Position numbers and translations under genes: made by a program. 64,000 bases of DNA from Haemophilus parainfluenzae (GTDB lineage: Bacteria; Pseudomonadota; Gammaproteobacteria; Enterobacterales; Pasteurellaceae), in the NCBI RefSeq assembly GCF_014931415.1, contig NZ_CP063121.1:930001-994000 (forward strand), written 5' to 3'. The stretch's first letter is position 1; each line of letters opens with the position of its first letter. Below the pieces are notes generated by a model. The model did no database searches and was not told where the DNA came from. It saw only the letters and a program-made list of their open reading frames with translations. Positions 39,856 through 48,767 of this stretch are shown here, piece by piece.

Positions 39856-40743
39856 ATGAAAGCAATTATTCCTGTAGCCGGTCTCGGCACCCGTATGTTG
39901 CCAGCAACAAAAGCGATTCCAAAAGAAATGTTAACGCTTGTAGATAAACCACTGATTCAATATGTTGTGAATGAGTGTGTTGCAGCAGGCATCAAAGAAA
40001 TCGTGTTAGTCACACATTCTTCTAAAAATGCGATTGAAAACCATTTTGATACGTCTTTTGAGTTGGAAACCATGCTTGAGAAGCGTGTTAAACGTCAGCT
40101 TCTAGAAGAGGTGCGTTCTATTTGCCCTAAAGATGTAACCATCATGCACGTTCGCCAAGGGAATGCGAAAGGTTTAGGTCATGCGGTGTTATGTGGTCGT
40201 CCAGTTGTTGGAAACGAGCCATTTGCAGTCGTGTTACCTGATGTGCTTTTAGCGGATTTTACAGCAAATCAAAAGAAAGAAAATCTTTCAGCAATGATTA
40301 AACGTTTTAAAGAAACACAAGCAAGCCAAATTATGGTAGCGCCTGTTGCAGCTGATGAAGTGAGTAGCTATGGTATTGCGGATTGTGGTGGTGTAGAGTT
40401 AAAAGGCGGTGAGAGCGTTAAAATTAATAGCATTGTTGAAAAACCATCTGTTGAAGAAGCTCCATCAAATCTTGCGGTTGTAGGTCGTTATGTATTCTCT
40501 GCGGCGATTTGGGATTTATTAGAAAAAACACCAGTTGGTGTGGGTGATGAAATTCAATTAACGGATGCAATCGATATGCTTATTGAGAAAGAGATCGTTG
40601 AAGCGTTCCATATGACAGGCAGAAGCTTTGACTGTGGTGACAAGATTGGCTATATGGAAGCTTTTGTAGAATATGGTCTTCGTCATGATAAATTAGGTAA
40701 AGAGTTTAAAGCTTTCCTAAAAGATCTTGTAAAAACTTTATAA
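39856..40743 (+). CDS. galU: UTP-glucose-1-phosphate uridylyltransferase
   Basis: 295 residues. GalU makes UDP-glucose, used for lipooligosaccharide and galactose metabolism. The nucleotidyltransferase motif [18 protein letters not shown] is at residues 9-26, followed by [14 protein letters not shown], the [18 protein letters not shown] substrate loop, and [10 protein letters not shown] with the metal-binding aspartate. The C-terminal block [21 protein letters not shown] is typical. Single gene with its own terminator. Confidence 0.97.
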   Translation: MKAIIPVAGLGTRMLPATKAIPKEMLTLVDKPLIQYVVNECVAAGIKEIVLVTHSSKNAIENHFDTSFELETMLEKRVKRQLLEEVRSICPKDVTIMHVRQGNAKGLGHAVLCGRPVVGNEPFAVVLPDVLLADFTANQKKENLSAMIKRFKETQASQIMVAPVAADEVSSYGIADCGGVELKGGESVKINSIVEKPSVEEAPSNLAVVGRYVFSAAIWDLLEKTPVGVGDEIQLTDAIDMLIEKEIVEAFHMTGRSFDCGDKIGYMEAFVEYGLRHDKLGKEFKAFLKDLVKTL

Positions 40744-40750
40744 TTGACTG

Positions 40751-40776
40751 AAACCACCGAAAGGTGGTTTTTATTT
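40751..40776 (+). terminator. Terminator of galU
   Basis: AAACCACC (40751-40758), GAAA tetraloop, GGTGGTTT (40763-40770), then TTATTTATAT. Confidence 0.9.
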
Positions 40777-40807
40777 ATATATTTGGATTATATGATATAA
40801 AAGATAA

Positions 40808-40840
40808 AGAAGAAGGCATCGTGATGATGCCTTCTTTTTT
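40808..40840. terminator. Terminator of aqpZ
   Basis: AGAAGGCATC (40811-40820) pairs with GATGCCTTCT over five bases, with A and T tracts outside; it serves the minus-strand aqpZ and could also stop plus-strand readthrough. Confidence 0.85.
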
Positions 40841-40855
40841 CTATGAAACGAAATC

Positions 40856-41545
40856 TTAGTTATTTTTCGCTAATAAAGTGCGGTAGATAATACCACCTAA
40901 AATACCACCGATAATCGGCGCAACCCAGAATAACCATAATTGGTCGATTGCCCAAGAACCTTGGAATACCGCAACTGCAGTACTACGAGCCGGGTTTACA
41001 GAGGTATTTGATACAGGAATGCTGATTAAGTGGATTAAAGTTAAACCTAAACCAATTGCGATTGGCGCAAAACCTGCAGCTGCATTTTTATGCGTTGAAC
41101 CCATGATGATTAATAAGAAGAATGCAGTCAATAATACTTCCGCTACGAATACCGCTTCTAAAGAATAACCTTCAGGAGAATGCTCACCATAACCGTTAGA
41201 TGCAAAACCTGCAGTAACATCAAAGCCAACTTTACCTGATGCGATAAGATAAAGTGCAGCACCGGCTACTAAACCACCAACTACTTGAGAAACGATGTAT
41301 GGAAGGGCATCCTTCGCAGAGAAACGACCGCCAGCCACTAAACCAAGTGTTACAGCAGGGTTAAAGTGACCACCAGAAATGTGACCTACAGCGTAAGCCA
41401 TGGTTAATACGGTTAAACCGAAGGCAAATGCAACGCCCACATAACCGATACCTAGGTTGACAGAAGCGGCAAAGATTGCACTACCACAACCACCGAAAAC
41501 TAACCAAAATGTGCCGAAGAATTCAGCAAAAAGTTTTTTTGACAT
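40856..41545 (-). CDS. aqpZ: Aquaporin Z-type water channel
   Basis: 229 residues from the ATG at 41545 ([25 protein letters not shown]). Fourteen further upstream codons are in frame but look like leader. AqpZ passes water across the inner membrane. Six membrane segments and the two half-helices with NPA are plain: [17 protein letters not shown] and [13 protein letters not shown]. The residue before the second NPA arginine and the TSVNPARS context suit a water channel rather than the glycerol facilitator GlpF. Not all Haemophilus carry it, so it may help tell species apart. It is divergent from metJ. Confidence 0.92.
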   Translation of the reverse strand: MSKKLFAEFFGTFWLVFGGCGSAIFAASVNLGIGYVGVAFAFGLTVLTMAYAVGHISGGHFNPAVTLGLVAGGRFSAKDALPYIVSQVVGGLVAGAALYLIASGKVGFDVTAGFASNGYGEHSPEGYSLEAVFVAEVLLTAFFLLIIMGSTHKNAAAGFAPIAIGLGLTLIHLISIPVSNTSVNPARSTAVAVFQGSWAIDQLWLFWVAPIIGGILGGIIYRTLLAKNN

Positions 41546-41651
41546 AATAGACCTCAATATTAAATATGTCGTTATTTCAAATAACAATAATGTATTGCGA
41601 ATGCAACAGGCATTTAGTCAAAGATAAGGGGTTTTGGTTCTGCAAATTATT

Positions 41652-41676
41652 GTAAATGTTTGTAAGTAAATGTAAG
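41652..41676. promoter_or_regulatory. Three GTAAR repeats at 10-bp spacing, CpxR-box-like
   Basis: GTAAA (41652), GTAAG (41662) and GTAAG (41672) recur every ten bases on the same face of the helix. The CpxR consensus is GTAAA-N5-GTAAA. They sit between aqpZ and metJ, just before a TATACT (41690-41695) that could be the metJ -10, and next to the palindrome ATAGCATGCTAT (41681-41692). CpxR is encoded about 5 kb away. Confidence 0.4.
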
Positions 41677-41771
41677 GGAAATAGCATGCTATACTTTTAG
41701 CCGTCTAGATTGTCATTTTGCTTATTTTTCATTAAAATACGGATAAATTATCAGGTTATTTAAGGTGCATT

Positions 41772-42089
41772 ATGGCAAACTGGGATGGCAAATATATTAG
41801 CCCTTATGCAGAGCATGGCAAAAAGAGCGAACAGGTCAAAAAAATTACCGTTTCTATTCCAATTAAAGTATTGGAAATTTTGACGAATGAGCGTACGCGT
41901 CGTCAGTTGAAAAGTTTGCGCCATGCAACAAATAGTGAATTGCTTTGTGAGGCATTCTTACATGCTTTTACTGGTCAGCCATTACCGACTGATGCAGATT
42001 TAATGAAAGAGCGTCATGATGAGATTCCTGAAAATGCCAAAGAAATCATGCGCGATTTGGGTATTGATCCTGAAAGCTGGGAATATTAA
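41772..42089 (+). CDS. metJ: Methionine repressor MetJ
   Basis: 105 residues. MetJ is a ribbon-helix-helix repressor of methionine synthesis with S-adenosylmethionine as corepressor. The DNA-binding ribbon is [23 protein letters not shown] (about residues 22-44), followed by [24 protein letters not shown] and the C-terminal [20 protein letters not shown], nearly the E. coli sequence. One 8-mer upstream (AGCCGTCT, 41699-41706) differs by one base from the met box AGACGTCT; no convincing second box follows, so autoregulation is only suggested. The gene ends two bases before the convergent cueR. Confidence 0.97.
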   Translation: MANWDGKYISPYAEHGKKSEQVKKITVSIPIKVLEILTNERTRRQLKSLRHATNSELLCEAFLHAFTGQPLPTDADLMKERHDEIPENAKEIMRDLGIDPESWEY

Positions 42090-42090
42090 T

Positions 42091-42477
42091 TTATCCTTTT
42101 AATCCTTCTAAAATACTGCATTCAGGGCAATCATTGCCCTGACAAGCGTTATGCCATCGTTCCAATTCCTCTACCATTTTTTGCAAGTGATGAATTTGCT
42201 CATTCAATGTTTTAATATGCTGCGTAGTGAGTGCTTTAACTTCTCGGCTACTACGATTGGGATTATCCTGTAATTGCAAAAGTTGGTGAATTTGTTGGAG
42301 TGAAAACCCTACATCTCGAGAGTGGCGAATAAAACGTAATCGCTCTAAATCCTTTTCTTCATAATGACGATAACCGGAAAGGCTTCTTTGTGCAGGCTTT
42401 AATAAGCCAGACTTCTCATAATCTCGAATTTGTTTACTTGATAAACCCACTAATTTTGCCACTTCACTAATGTTCAT
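42091..42477 (-). CDS. cueR: CueR copper-responsive MerR-family activator
   Basis: 128 residues. The MerR helix-turn-helix opens MNISEVAKLVGLSSKQIRDYEKSGLL...GYRHYEEKDLERL, a dimerisation helix follows, and the C-terminal loop carries cysteines in NACQGNDCPECSI, the place where CueR holds a single Cu(I) between two cysteines. It activates copper efflux by twisting a promoter with an overlong spacer; exactly such a promoter lies in the 80-base divergent gap to copZ-copA. The extra cysteine relative to E. coli CueR is worth noting but the +1 metal loop is otherwise normal. SoxR and ZntR are excluded by the loop pattern and neighbours. Confidence 0.9.
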   Translation of the reverse strand: MNISEVAKLVGLSSKQIRDYEKSGLLKPAQRSLSGYRHYEEKDLERLRFIRHSRDVGFSLQQIHQLLQLQDNPNRSSREVKALTTQHIKTLNEQIHHLQKMVEELERWHNACQGNDCPECSILEGLKG

Positions 42478-42486
42478 AAAAAATCC

Positions 42487-42517
42487 TTGACCTTAACCTT
42501 ATGTTAAGGTTTATAGT
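42487..42517 (+). promoter_or_regulatory. CueR-type promoter of copZ-copA
   Basis: TTGACC (42487-42492) and TATAGT (42512-42517) are separated by 19 bp, the overlong spacing of MerR-family promoters. Centred in the spacer is the dyad ACCTTAAC-N5-GTTAAGGT (42490-42510), the CueR-type operator. Confidence 0.85.
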
Positions 42518-42557
42518 AAGCTTAATTTCAATCTATATCAATAATTAAGGAGTAAAT

Positions 42558-42767
42558 ATGAAATCAATTACATTACATGTAACAGGAATGACTTGTGGTG
42601 GTTGTGTGAAAAGCGTCACAAGAGTGTTGGAAGAACTTAATGGCGTAGAAAAAGCCGTAGTAACACTTGATGACGGTAAAGCGGTGATTACCTTTGATGA
42701 AAGTGCGGTTAGTATTGCACAATTAATTGAAACAATTGAAGACGCAGGTTTTTATGCAACAGAATAA
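42558..42767 (+). CDS. copZ: Copper chaperone CopZ-like heavy-metal-associated protein
   Basis: 69 residues, a single HMA domain. It begins MKSITLHVTGMTCGGCVKSVTRVLEEL; the GMTCGGC motif binds Cu(I) between its two cysteines. The remainder follows the beta-alpha-beta-beta-alpha-beta fold and ends EDAGFYATE. It probably hands copper to CopA in the cytoplasm. Its last 14 bases overlap the start of copA, and both follow the CueR promoter. Confidence 0.9.
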   Translation: MKSITLHVTGMTCGGCVKSVTRVLEELNGVEKAVVTLDDGKAVITFDESAVSIAQLIETIEDAGFYATE

Positions 42768-44922
42768 AAAAATAGCCATTCAAATCGAGGGGATGACCTG
42801 CCAATCCTGTGCTAATCGGATTGAGAAAGTATTGAATCGAAATGATTTTGTCTCTGAAGCGGGCGTGAATTTTGCGGCAGAGGAAGCGCACGTAGTATTT
42901 GATTCATCTCAGGCTTCAGAACAAGATATTTTGACAATTATTCAAAAAGCGGGATTTAATGGCATTCTAAAGCAAAATGTGCTGCCTAGCGCACCTAATG
43001 AAACGAAGATTAGTCCGCGTTTATGGTTGCTTTTGTTCATTAACATTCCTTTTTTAATCGGAATGATCGGGATGATGTTTAATCATCATTCTTGGATGAT
43101 TCCACCAATGTGGCAATTTGTTCTTGCGAGCATTGTGCAACTTTGGTTAGCCATTCCTTTTTATAAAGGTGCGATTGGTAGTATTCGAGGTGGTTTGGCC
43201 AATATGGATGTACTCGTGAGTACTGGTACGTTGGTGATTTATCTCTATTCGGCCTTTATGCTGTTTTATCATCAGTCAATGGGGCATGATGGCGCATCTC
43301 ATGTCTATTTTGAAGTATCGGTGATGGTAATTGGTTTTGTCAGCCTAGGGAAATTTCTTGAGGAAAGAACGAAGAAACAAAGCTTAAACAGTTTAGGGCT
43401 ATTATTACAACTCACCCCAAAACAAGTCAGTGTTCAACGTGAAAATCATTGGGAGACGATTCCTCTCGATCAAGTAAAAATAGGCGATATTTTACGAGCT
43501 AATCAAGGTGAACGTATTGCAGCTGATGGCGTAGTTGAACAGGGGAGTGGTTGGTGCGATGAGAGTCATTTAACCGGTGAATCTCAACCATTAGAAAAAA
43601 TGTCTCAAAGTCCTGTGCTTGCGGGGGCAATGGTGACACAAGGTAGCCTTATTTATCGAGCCAATCAACTCGGTCAGCAAACCCTATTGGGCGATATGAT
43701 GAAAGCGCTCTCAGAAGCGCAAGGTACAAAAGCGCCGATTGCTCGTTTTGCTGATAAAGTTGCTGCTGTATTTGTACCTGCCGTGTTATTGATTTCCGCG
43801 ATAACATTTGGATTAACCTGGTGGATAAAAGGAGATTGGGTTACCGCCTTAATTCATTCGGTTGCTGTGTTAGTTATCGCTTGTCCTTGCGCATTAGGGC
43901 TTGCCACACCTGCTGCCATAATGGTCGGTATGGGCAAAGCAGTCAATGCAGGGATTTGGTTTAAAGATGCGGCATCTATGGAAGAGGCGGCGCATGTGGA
44001 TACGGTGGTATTAGACAAAACAGGAACGCTAACTCAAGGAGAGCTCAAAATTGCCGCTGTTTGGCAACCACAAAGTGCGGTCTATTCTGAGGAAGATTTG
44101 TATCGTATTACGGCTTCCGTTGAGCAAAATGCCAATCATCCTTTAGCTAAAGCGATAGTCCTGGCTGCGCAGGAAAAATCACTTGAAATTCCGACCGCAC
44201 TTTCAGTTCATTCAGAAGTGGGTATGGGCATCTCAGCTCATATTGACGGAATAGGTTTGGTTAAAGTCGGTAAGCCGACTTATTGTGAATTAACCTTACC
44301 AGATAATATGCCTCAAATTTGGCAAATTGCGAGTATTGTTGCGGTATCTGTAGATAACAGTCCAATCGGTGCTTTTGCATTAGCAGACAGTCTAAAAGAG
44401 GATAGTTTGCAAGCGATTCAACGCTTACATCAACATAATATTGATGTGGTGATGATGAGTGGTGATCAACAATCTGTCGTTGATTATGTTGCCCAGCAAG
44501 TAGGTGTGAAAACTGCACAGGGTAATTGCAGTCCACGTGACAAAGCGACTTATATTGAGAGATTACGTCAGCAAGGCAAAGTGGTCGCAATGGTTGGTGA
44601 TGGTGTGAATGATGCACCCGCATTAGCAATGGCTAACGTAAGCTTTGCGATGAAATCGGGTTCTGATGTAGCAGAACAAACTGCATCGGCGACACTCATG
44701 CAGCATTCAGTTGATCAGTTAGTTGATGGGTTAATGATTTCCAGAGCAACATTAAAGAATATTAAGCAAAACTTATTCTTTGCTCTCATTTACAATGTAC
44801 TAGGTATTCCACTTGCCGCATTGGGCTATTTAAGTCCTGTATTAGCGGGCGCAGCAATGGCGATGAGTTCACTTTCTGTGCTATCCAATGCATTGCGATT
44901 AAAACGAGTGAAAATTAGATAA
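42754..44922 (+). CDS. copA: Copper-exporting P1B-type ATPase CopA
   Basis: 722 residues from the ATG at 42754 (MQQNKKIAIQIEGMTCQSCANRIE), which overlaps copZ by 14 bases; the longer reading from a TTG at 42727 is less likely. CopA pumps Cu(I) out of the cytoplasm. One N-terminal HMA domain (GMTCQSC) is followed by membrane segments, the actuator TGES-type loop (HLTGESQPLEK), the ion-binding VIACPCALGLATPAAIMVG, the phosphorylation site VVLDKTGTLTQG, the nucleotide HP motif (NHPLAKAIV), and GDGVNDAPALAMA. E. coli CopA has two HMA domains; here the second appears as the separate CopZ. Confidence 0.96.
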   Translation: MQQNKKIAIQIEGMTCQSCANRIEKVLNRNDFVSEAGVNFAAEEAHVVFDSSQASEQDILTIIQKAGFNGILKQNVLPSAPNETKISPRLWLLLFINIPFLIGMIGMMFNHHSWMIPPMWQFVLASIVQLWLAIPFYKGAIGSIRGGLANMDVLVSTGTLVIYLYSAFMLFYHQSMGHDGASHVYFEVSVMVIGFVSLGKFLEERTKKQSLNSLGLLLQLTPKQVSVQRENHWETIPLDQVKIGDILRANQGERIAADGVVEQGSGWCDESHLTGESQPLEKMSQSPVLAGAMVTQGSLIYRANQLGQQTLLGDMMKALSEAQGTKAPIARFADKVAAVFVPAVLLISAITFGLTWWIKGDWVTALIHSVAVLVIACPCALGLATPAAIMVGMGKAVNAGIWFKDAASMEEAAHVDTVVLDKTGTLTQGELKIAAVWQPQSAVYSEEDLYRITASVEQNANHPLAKAIVLAAQEKSLEIPTALSVHSEVGMGISAHIDGIGLVKVGKPTYCELTLPDNMPQIWQIASIVAVSVDNSPIGAFALADSLKEDSLQAIQRLHQHNIDVVMMSGDQQSVVDYVAQQVGVKTAQGNCSPRDKATYIERLRQQGKVVAMVGDGVNDAPALAMANVSFAMKSGSDVAEQTASATLMQHSVDQLVDGLMISRATLKNIKQNLFFALIYNVLGIPLAALGYLSPVLAGAAMAMSSLSVLSNALRLKRVKIR

Positions 44923-44924
44923 GA

Positions 44925-44957
44925 AAAAGGCGATATGAAAATATCGCCTTTTGTTTG
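44925..44957. terminator. Bidirectional terminator between copA and cpxA
   Basis: AAAAGGCGATAT (44925-44936), GAAA, ATATCGCCTTTT (44941-44952), symmetrical, between convergent genes. Confidence 0.9.
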
Positions 44958-44959
44958 AA

Positions 44960-46363
44960 CTAACTTTGTTTCCATACTGGAAGTTGAATCGTGACGGCAA
45001 GTCCACCTAAATTACTGGATTCCGCCCATACTTTTCCATTGTGTTCATTCACTACATTATAGACAATTGTTAAACCTAGTCCTGTTCCGCCAGTGGCACG
45101 TGTTCTGGTTTCATCAACTCGATAGAATGGTTTAAAGATTTTATCAAATTCTTCTGGTGGTAATCCCAAGCCATTATCATCTACTCGAATTTGCAGACAA
45201 TTATCATCCTGTTCATTTTTATGTAAATCAATGGTTAAGAAAATACGATCTTTCGTGTATTTCAAGGCGTTTCGAATAATATTTTCAATCGCACTGGTGA
45301 GCAAACTTAGGTTGCCATAAATCATATGTTTTTCAGGATGTAAAATAGAAATATTGATATCGCAGGTAATATGGCGCTGTTCAGCTTCAAATAAGGCATC
45401 TTTTATCACATCATCCCAAAGCTGATTGATAGGGAATAAATTATGCTCCATTTGAGAATGCATTTGTTGACGAGAAATGAGTAACAACTCGCTAATCATT
45501 TTGTCCATTCGTTGGATTTCTTTCTCAATGCGTTTAACTGGCTCAATATCACCCGTTTGGTGACGAACCAGAGCAGTGGAAAGTTGCAAACGCGTCAACG
45601 GTGTTTTTAATTCATGAGAAATAGATGAAAGCAGATTGTGTTGATTCGAAATGAGATTATCAATCGCAATCGACATCTTGTTAAAACTTTGTCCTACTTC
45701 TCGTAATTCTGCTGGACCATGATTTGCTAATTCATTATCAACCTTAAAGTTTCCTAACGCCACGCTATTAGCCGCCTTTTGTAAATTGGTAATAGGTTTG
45801 ACGATGGTATGCGTAAACCACCAAAGTAAAGGCGTTGTAATAATTAAGGTTAAGAGTAATAAGACCCAGGGATGGTCAAGCATATACCGTAAAATTTCTT
45901 GTTGGCCGTTTGCACGAGACACAAAGAATAATTCGGAGGATTGTTCAGCGTCACCAATATAGACTTTAAAAGGTCCTGCAATTTGAATATCTTTAAAGGT
46001 TTTACGTTGTGGTTGGGCAAAGTTACTGGACTCTTGGGCGAACTGAGCAATATGCATTCTTTCTTCGCCTAAAGCACCAAAAATTTCTTTTTCCGGTGTC
46101 ATGATGACAGGACGAGCAGAGTCAAATTTATCGGTTGGAAGCACTGGTACGCCAGCGAGGATACCGGTGATTCTATTGTTACGAATGGATTCAACGAGTT
46201 TCTTTTGATAGCTCGATATTTCATTTTGATTCAAGTCAGAATATAAGCGGCTATCAAAATAAGGGAGTGCGACCAAAAGTGCGGTCATGGCAAAGAATGC
46301 CAACCAAAAAACGGTAAATGTGCGTATCGTGAGCTGATTTAAACTGAATTTCTTGATAAGCAT
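44960..46363 (-). CDS. cpxA: Envelope stress sensor histidine kinase CpxA
   Basis: 467 residues. CpxA senses misfolded envelope proteins and phosphorylates CpxR. It has a first membrane segment (TFTVFWLAFFAMTALLVALPYF, about residues 15-36), a periplasmic sensor domain (about 37-165), a second membrane segment (WVLLLLTLIITTPLLWW), a HAMP domain (HTIVKPITNLQKAANSVALGNF), the histidine box SSISHELKTPLTRLQLSTALV with the phospho-accepting histidine, and ATP-binding boxes NIIRNALKYTKD, DNGLGLP and TGGTGLGLTIV. It starts on the last base of the cpxR stop codon (TAATG), so the two are translationally coupled. No cpxP gene lies next to it. Confidence 0.92.
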   Translation of the reverse strand: MLIKKFSLNQLTIRTFTVFWLAFFAMTALLVALPYFDSRLYSDLNQNEISSYQKKLVESIRNNRITGILAGVPVLPTDKFDSARPVIMTPEKEIFGALGEERMHIAQFAQESSNFAQPQRKTFKDIQIAGPFKVYIGDAEQSSELFFVSRANGQQEILRYMLDHPWVLLLLTLIITTPLLWWFTHTIVKPITNLQKAANSVALGNFKVDNELANHGPAELREVGQSFNKMSIAIDNLISNQHNLLSSISHELKTPLTRLQLSTALVRHQTGDIEPVKRIEKEIQRMDKMISELLLISRQQMHSQMEHNLFPINQLWDDVIKDALFEAEQRHITCDINISILHPEKHMIYGNLSLLTSAIENIIRNALKYTKDRIFLTIDLHKNEQDDNCLQIRVDDNGLGLPPEEFDKIFKPFYRVDETRTRATGGTGLGLTIVYNVVNEHNGKVWAESSNLGGLAVTIQLPVWKQS

Positions 46364-47073
46364 TATTCACAAACCAACAAGTAACCACGACCACGTAGCG
46401 TTTTAAGCCACGGTAAGCCATTGTCTCTTTCTGGGAGTTTTTTGCGCAAGTTTGACATATGCATATCAATCGAGCGATCAAAAGGAGAAAGGTGTTTGCC
46501 AAGTACATTCATGCTTAATTCTTCGCGAGAGACAATTTGTCCAGGGCGAAGTACCAGTTTATGAAGTAGAGCAAATTCAGAGCCGGTTAGACCAAGATCT
46601 TGACCGTTATAAGAAGCTTGTTGAAGACCAGAATGAAGCACTAAACCACAGAATTCTAATGTATTTTCTTCTGATGAAAGTGCGGTCGAATTTTGTGTAT
46701 TTTCTTTTTCTGTTGGTGTAGCACGACGTAAAATGGCTTTAATACGAGCAACTAGTTCACGATCGTTAAATGGTTTTGGTAAATAGTCATCGGCACCGAG
46801 TTCTAACCCAAGAACACGATCGATCTCTTCACCACGTGCGGTAAGCATCATCACAGGGACATTTGATGTTTGGCGAATTTTCTTGAGTGTTTCAATGCCG
46901 TTTAATACAGGCATCATGATATCTAATAAAACTAACTGGTGGCTTGCATTCAGCTTGTCTAACGCTTCTTGACCATTATTGGCAACTTCAACTTCAAAAC
47001 CAGTCAGTCGTAAAACTTCAGCAAGTAAATCTGTTAGTTCAATATCATCATCAACTAATAGAATCTTTGACAT
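46363..47073 (-). CDS. cpxR: Response regulator CpxR
   Basis: 236 residues from the ATG at 47073 (MSKILLVDDDIELTDLLAEVL). The receiver domain has the acidic pocket (DDD), the phospho-accepting aspartate in QLVLLDIMMPVLNG and the lysine in DDYLPKPFNDRELVARIKAILRR. The winged-helix domain reads LTGSEFALLHKLVLRPGQIVSREELS...SPFDRSIDMHMSNLRKKL...RGRGYLLV. Its similarity to E. coli CpxR is strong along the whole length, especially GLELGADDYLPKPFNDRELVARI. It binds GTAAA repeats; a candidate box lies between aqpZ and metJ. It follows bamE on the same strand after a hairpin. Confidence 0.95.
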   Translation of the reverse strand: MSKILLVDDDIELTDLLAEVLRLTGFEVEVANNGQEALDKLNASHQLVLLDIMMPVLNGIETLKKIRQTSNVPVMMLTARGEEIDRVLGLELGADDYLPKPFNDRELVARIKAILRRATPTEKENTQNSTALSSEENTLEFCGLVLHSGLQQASYNGQDLGLTGSEFALLHKLVLRPGQIVSREELSMNVLGKHLSPFDRSIDMHMSNLRKKLPERDNGLPWLKTLRGRGYLLVCE

Positions 47074-47098
47074 TTTAATTCCCTTGTAATACAACGAA

Positions 47099-47120
47099 CC
47101 TGCTTGATATGACAAGCAGG
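47099..47120 (-). other. Hairpin between bamE and cpxR
   Basis: CCTGCTTG (47099-47106), six-base loop, CAAGCAGG (47113-47120). On the minus strand, the direction of both genes, the T-content behind it is weak; the better T run is on the plus strand, where no gene reads. It could be a partial terminator of bamE or an element in the cpxR leader. Confidence 0.6.
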
Positions 47121-47136
47121 TGTTATTTTTTAATGA

Positions 47137-47550
47137 TTACCAGAATTTCCACCAGCTTTTCTTACCTGCGTTTTCAGGAGTGCTGATAATAGTATTATTT
47201 TCGTCTTGTTTTGCCACTTCAGGTAATGGCTTATCTAATTCAGCACTGCTTACTAAACCATTCTGATCGAATTTTACTGTAAATGTGTGCTGTTCAGGTT
47301 TTTGGTAAGAGTGTTGTTCTAAGAACACGTAATACCAAGTTAGGTTACTATAAGGATCGATTAAAACCGGTGTGCCAAGCAAATATTGTACTTGTTGTGC
47401 GGTCATGCCTGGTTTAACTTGCGCCACAGTCGCTGCTTCTAAATAGTTACCTTGTGGAACATCAATACGATAAACGACTTTTTGCACTGTTGAACAAGAA
47501 GTTAAACTTAATGCTAAAACAACTGCACCTAAAAATGTTCTTAATTGCAT
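47137..47550 (-). CDS. bamE: Outer membrane protein assembly lipoprotein BamE
   Basis: 137 residues. The signal peptide ends in the lipobox LTSC with Cys19. The SmpA/BamE fold follows: YRIDVPQGNYLEAATVAQVKPGMTAQQVQYLLGTPVLIDPYSNLTWYYVF, whose GMT-x-QV-LLG-P pattern is the family signature. BamE stabilises the BamA-BamD contact in the Bam machine. The tail (NAGKKSWWKFW) is longer and more aromatic than in E. coli. It is directly upstream of cpxRA on the same strand, a pairing of an envelope assembly factor with the envelope stress sensor. Confidence 0.94.
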   Translation of the reverse strand: MQLRTFLGAVVLALSLTSCSTVQKVVYRIDVPQGNYLEAATVAQVKPGMTAQQVQYLLGTPVLIDPYSNLTWYYVFLEQHSYQKPEQHTFTVKFDQNGLVSSAELDKPLPEVAKQDENNTIISTPENAGKKSWWKFW

Positions 47551-47612
47551 ATTTTTTACCTTTTACTGCAAAGTTATGTCGAATGATACCGAAACTTTAT
47601 GATCTTGCCAAA

Positions 47613-48629
47613 TTAATTATCGCACTTTAATGCTTTTTGAAGTTGATCTTTCAGATTTGGTGGTATCCCTTTGATTGTTAAAGTATCTGTAAGAGGATCC
47701 CATTCAATACGGTTATTTAATAAATCCGCATCAAAACTTAATGTCACACCTTTACCCGACCCCGAAAATTTCGTTAATGTTTTTAAGGCTGAGCGTACTG
47801 GTGGAATGGTTTCCTCCAAGCCGTAATCTTGCTCTTCTGTAAAGGTGACAAAAGGGCGCTCGTTTAGAGTCGGCAAATTCGCTGAAAGTTCAGTTAAGGC
47901 AATTTCATCACCGCTTGCTAATTGGCCTTTACAGTATTCAAAGACCTGTTTTTTTACTGCTTGAGTTTGTTCTTTGTTCAATTCACCTTGTTCACAGTAG
48001 TCACTGACTGCTTGTAAGAGGCATTGGTTTTGAACTTGTGGATTTAACCCTTCTTCTGCACCTAAGAAATCCATAAAGAAGTCACTAATTTTACGACCAA
48101 CACGACCTTTAATGAAGGTGAGATAACGGTTTGAGTTTGCGTTTACTTGTAAATCCGTTAAGTTGATACGTGCCGCAATATCAAATTGTGTGATATCTAG
48201 ATATTCCGTACGGCGAATTTCAAGATTTTCGTCAACTAACATGCTGATACGACTATCTAATAGTGCGATGAATAGGTAATCCGTCGCTAAAAAGTTATAT
48301 TGGCATAGGATAAGCGTACCGCTGTCTGCAAAATTATATTTGCCCAATTCTTGTGCTAATAATTTTGTGGATTGTTGGCTGAAATTTAAAAAGTCGATTT
48401 CATTTTCTAATAAACGATTCAGATCTTGTGCAAAAATGGAATTCTCTTGGAAGACACCAAATGCTTTGCCTTTATTTTGATAACCTTGATGTAATTGCAA
48501 CATCATTTGTTCGACTTCCGGCGTAATGGTGAGAAGTTCATCACGCAACACGCTTTCCATGGTAGTGGTTTCATTTTCAGCGTGCTTAATTAATTGATGT
48601 AGCACGATTTGATTAACCGTAATTCTCAT
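47613..48629 (-). CDS. yejK: Nucleoid-associated protein YejK (NdpA)
   Basis: 338 residues. The NdpA/YejK family (DUF-type nucleoid-associated proteins) opens [18 protein letters not shown] and has the block [26 protein letters not shown] (about residues 165-190) and the C-terminal [37 protein letters not shown]. It binds DNA in the nucleoid; the exact function is not settled. It is divergent from yejL-yejM, the same arrangement as in E. coli, with a 138-base gap that holds an uptake word near 48664. Confidence 0.93.
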   Translation of the reverse strand: MRITVNQIVLHQLIKHAENETTTMESVLRDELLTITPEVEQMMLQLHQGYQNKGKAFGVFQENSIFAQDLNRLLENEIDFLNFSQQSTKLLAQELGKYNFADSGTLILCQYNFLATDYLFIALLDSRISMLVDENLEIRRTEYLDITQFDIAARINLTDLQVNANSNRYLTFIKGRVGRKISDFFMDFLGAEEGLNPQVQNQCLLQAVSDYCEQGELNKEQTQAVKKQVFEYCKGQLASGDEIALTELSANLPTLNERPFVTFTEEQDYGLEETIPPVRSALKTLTKFSGSGKGVTLSFDADLLNNRIEWDPLTDTLTIKGIPPNLKDQLQKALKCDN

Positions 48630-48767
48630 AATTTTTTCCTTCGTAAAATTTACCTTAAATTATAACCGCACTTTTTAAGCAAGAAAAAAGAAATTATTCA
48701 GATTGGACAAATTATCGGGTATGATATGGGAAGTTTTTTGTATTTAGAACAGGCTTAAACATTCCAA

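Noticed and set aside
41699..41714. Tandem met boxes for MetJ autoregulation
   Set aside because: Only one 8-mer (AGCCGTCT) is close to AGACGTCT; the adjoining 8-mer matches at three positions, too few to claim a pair.
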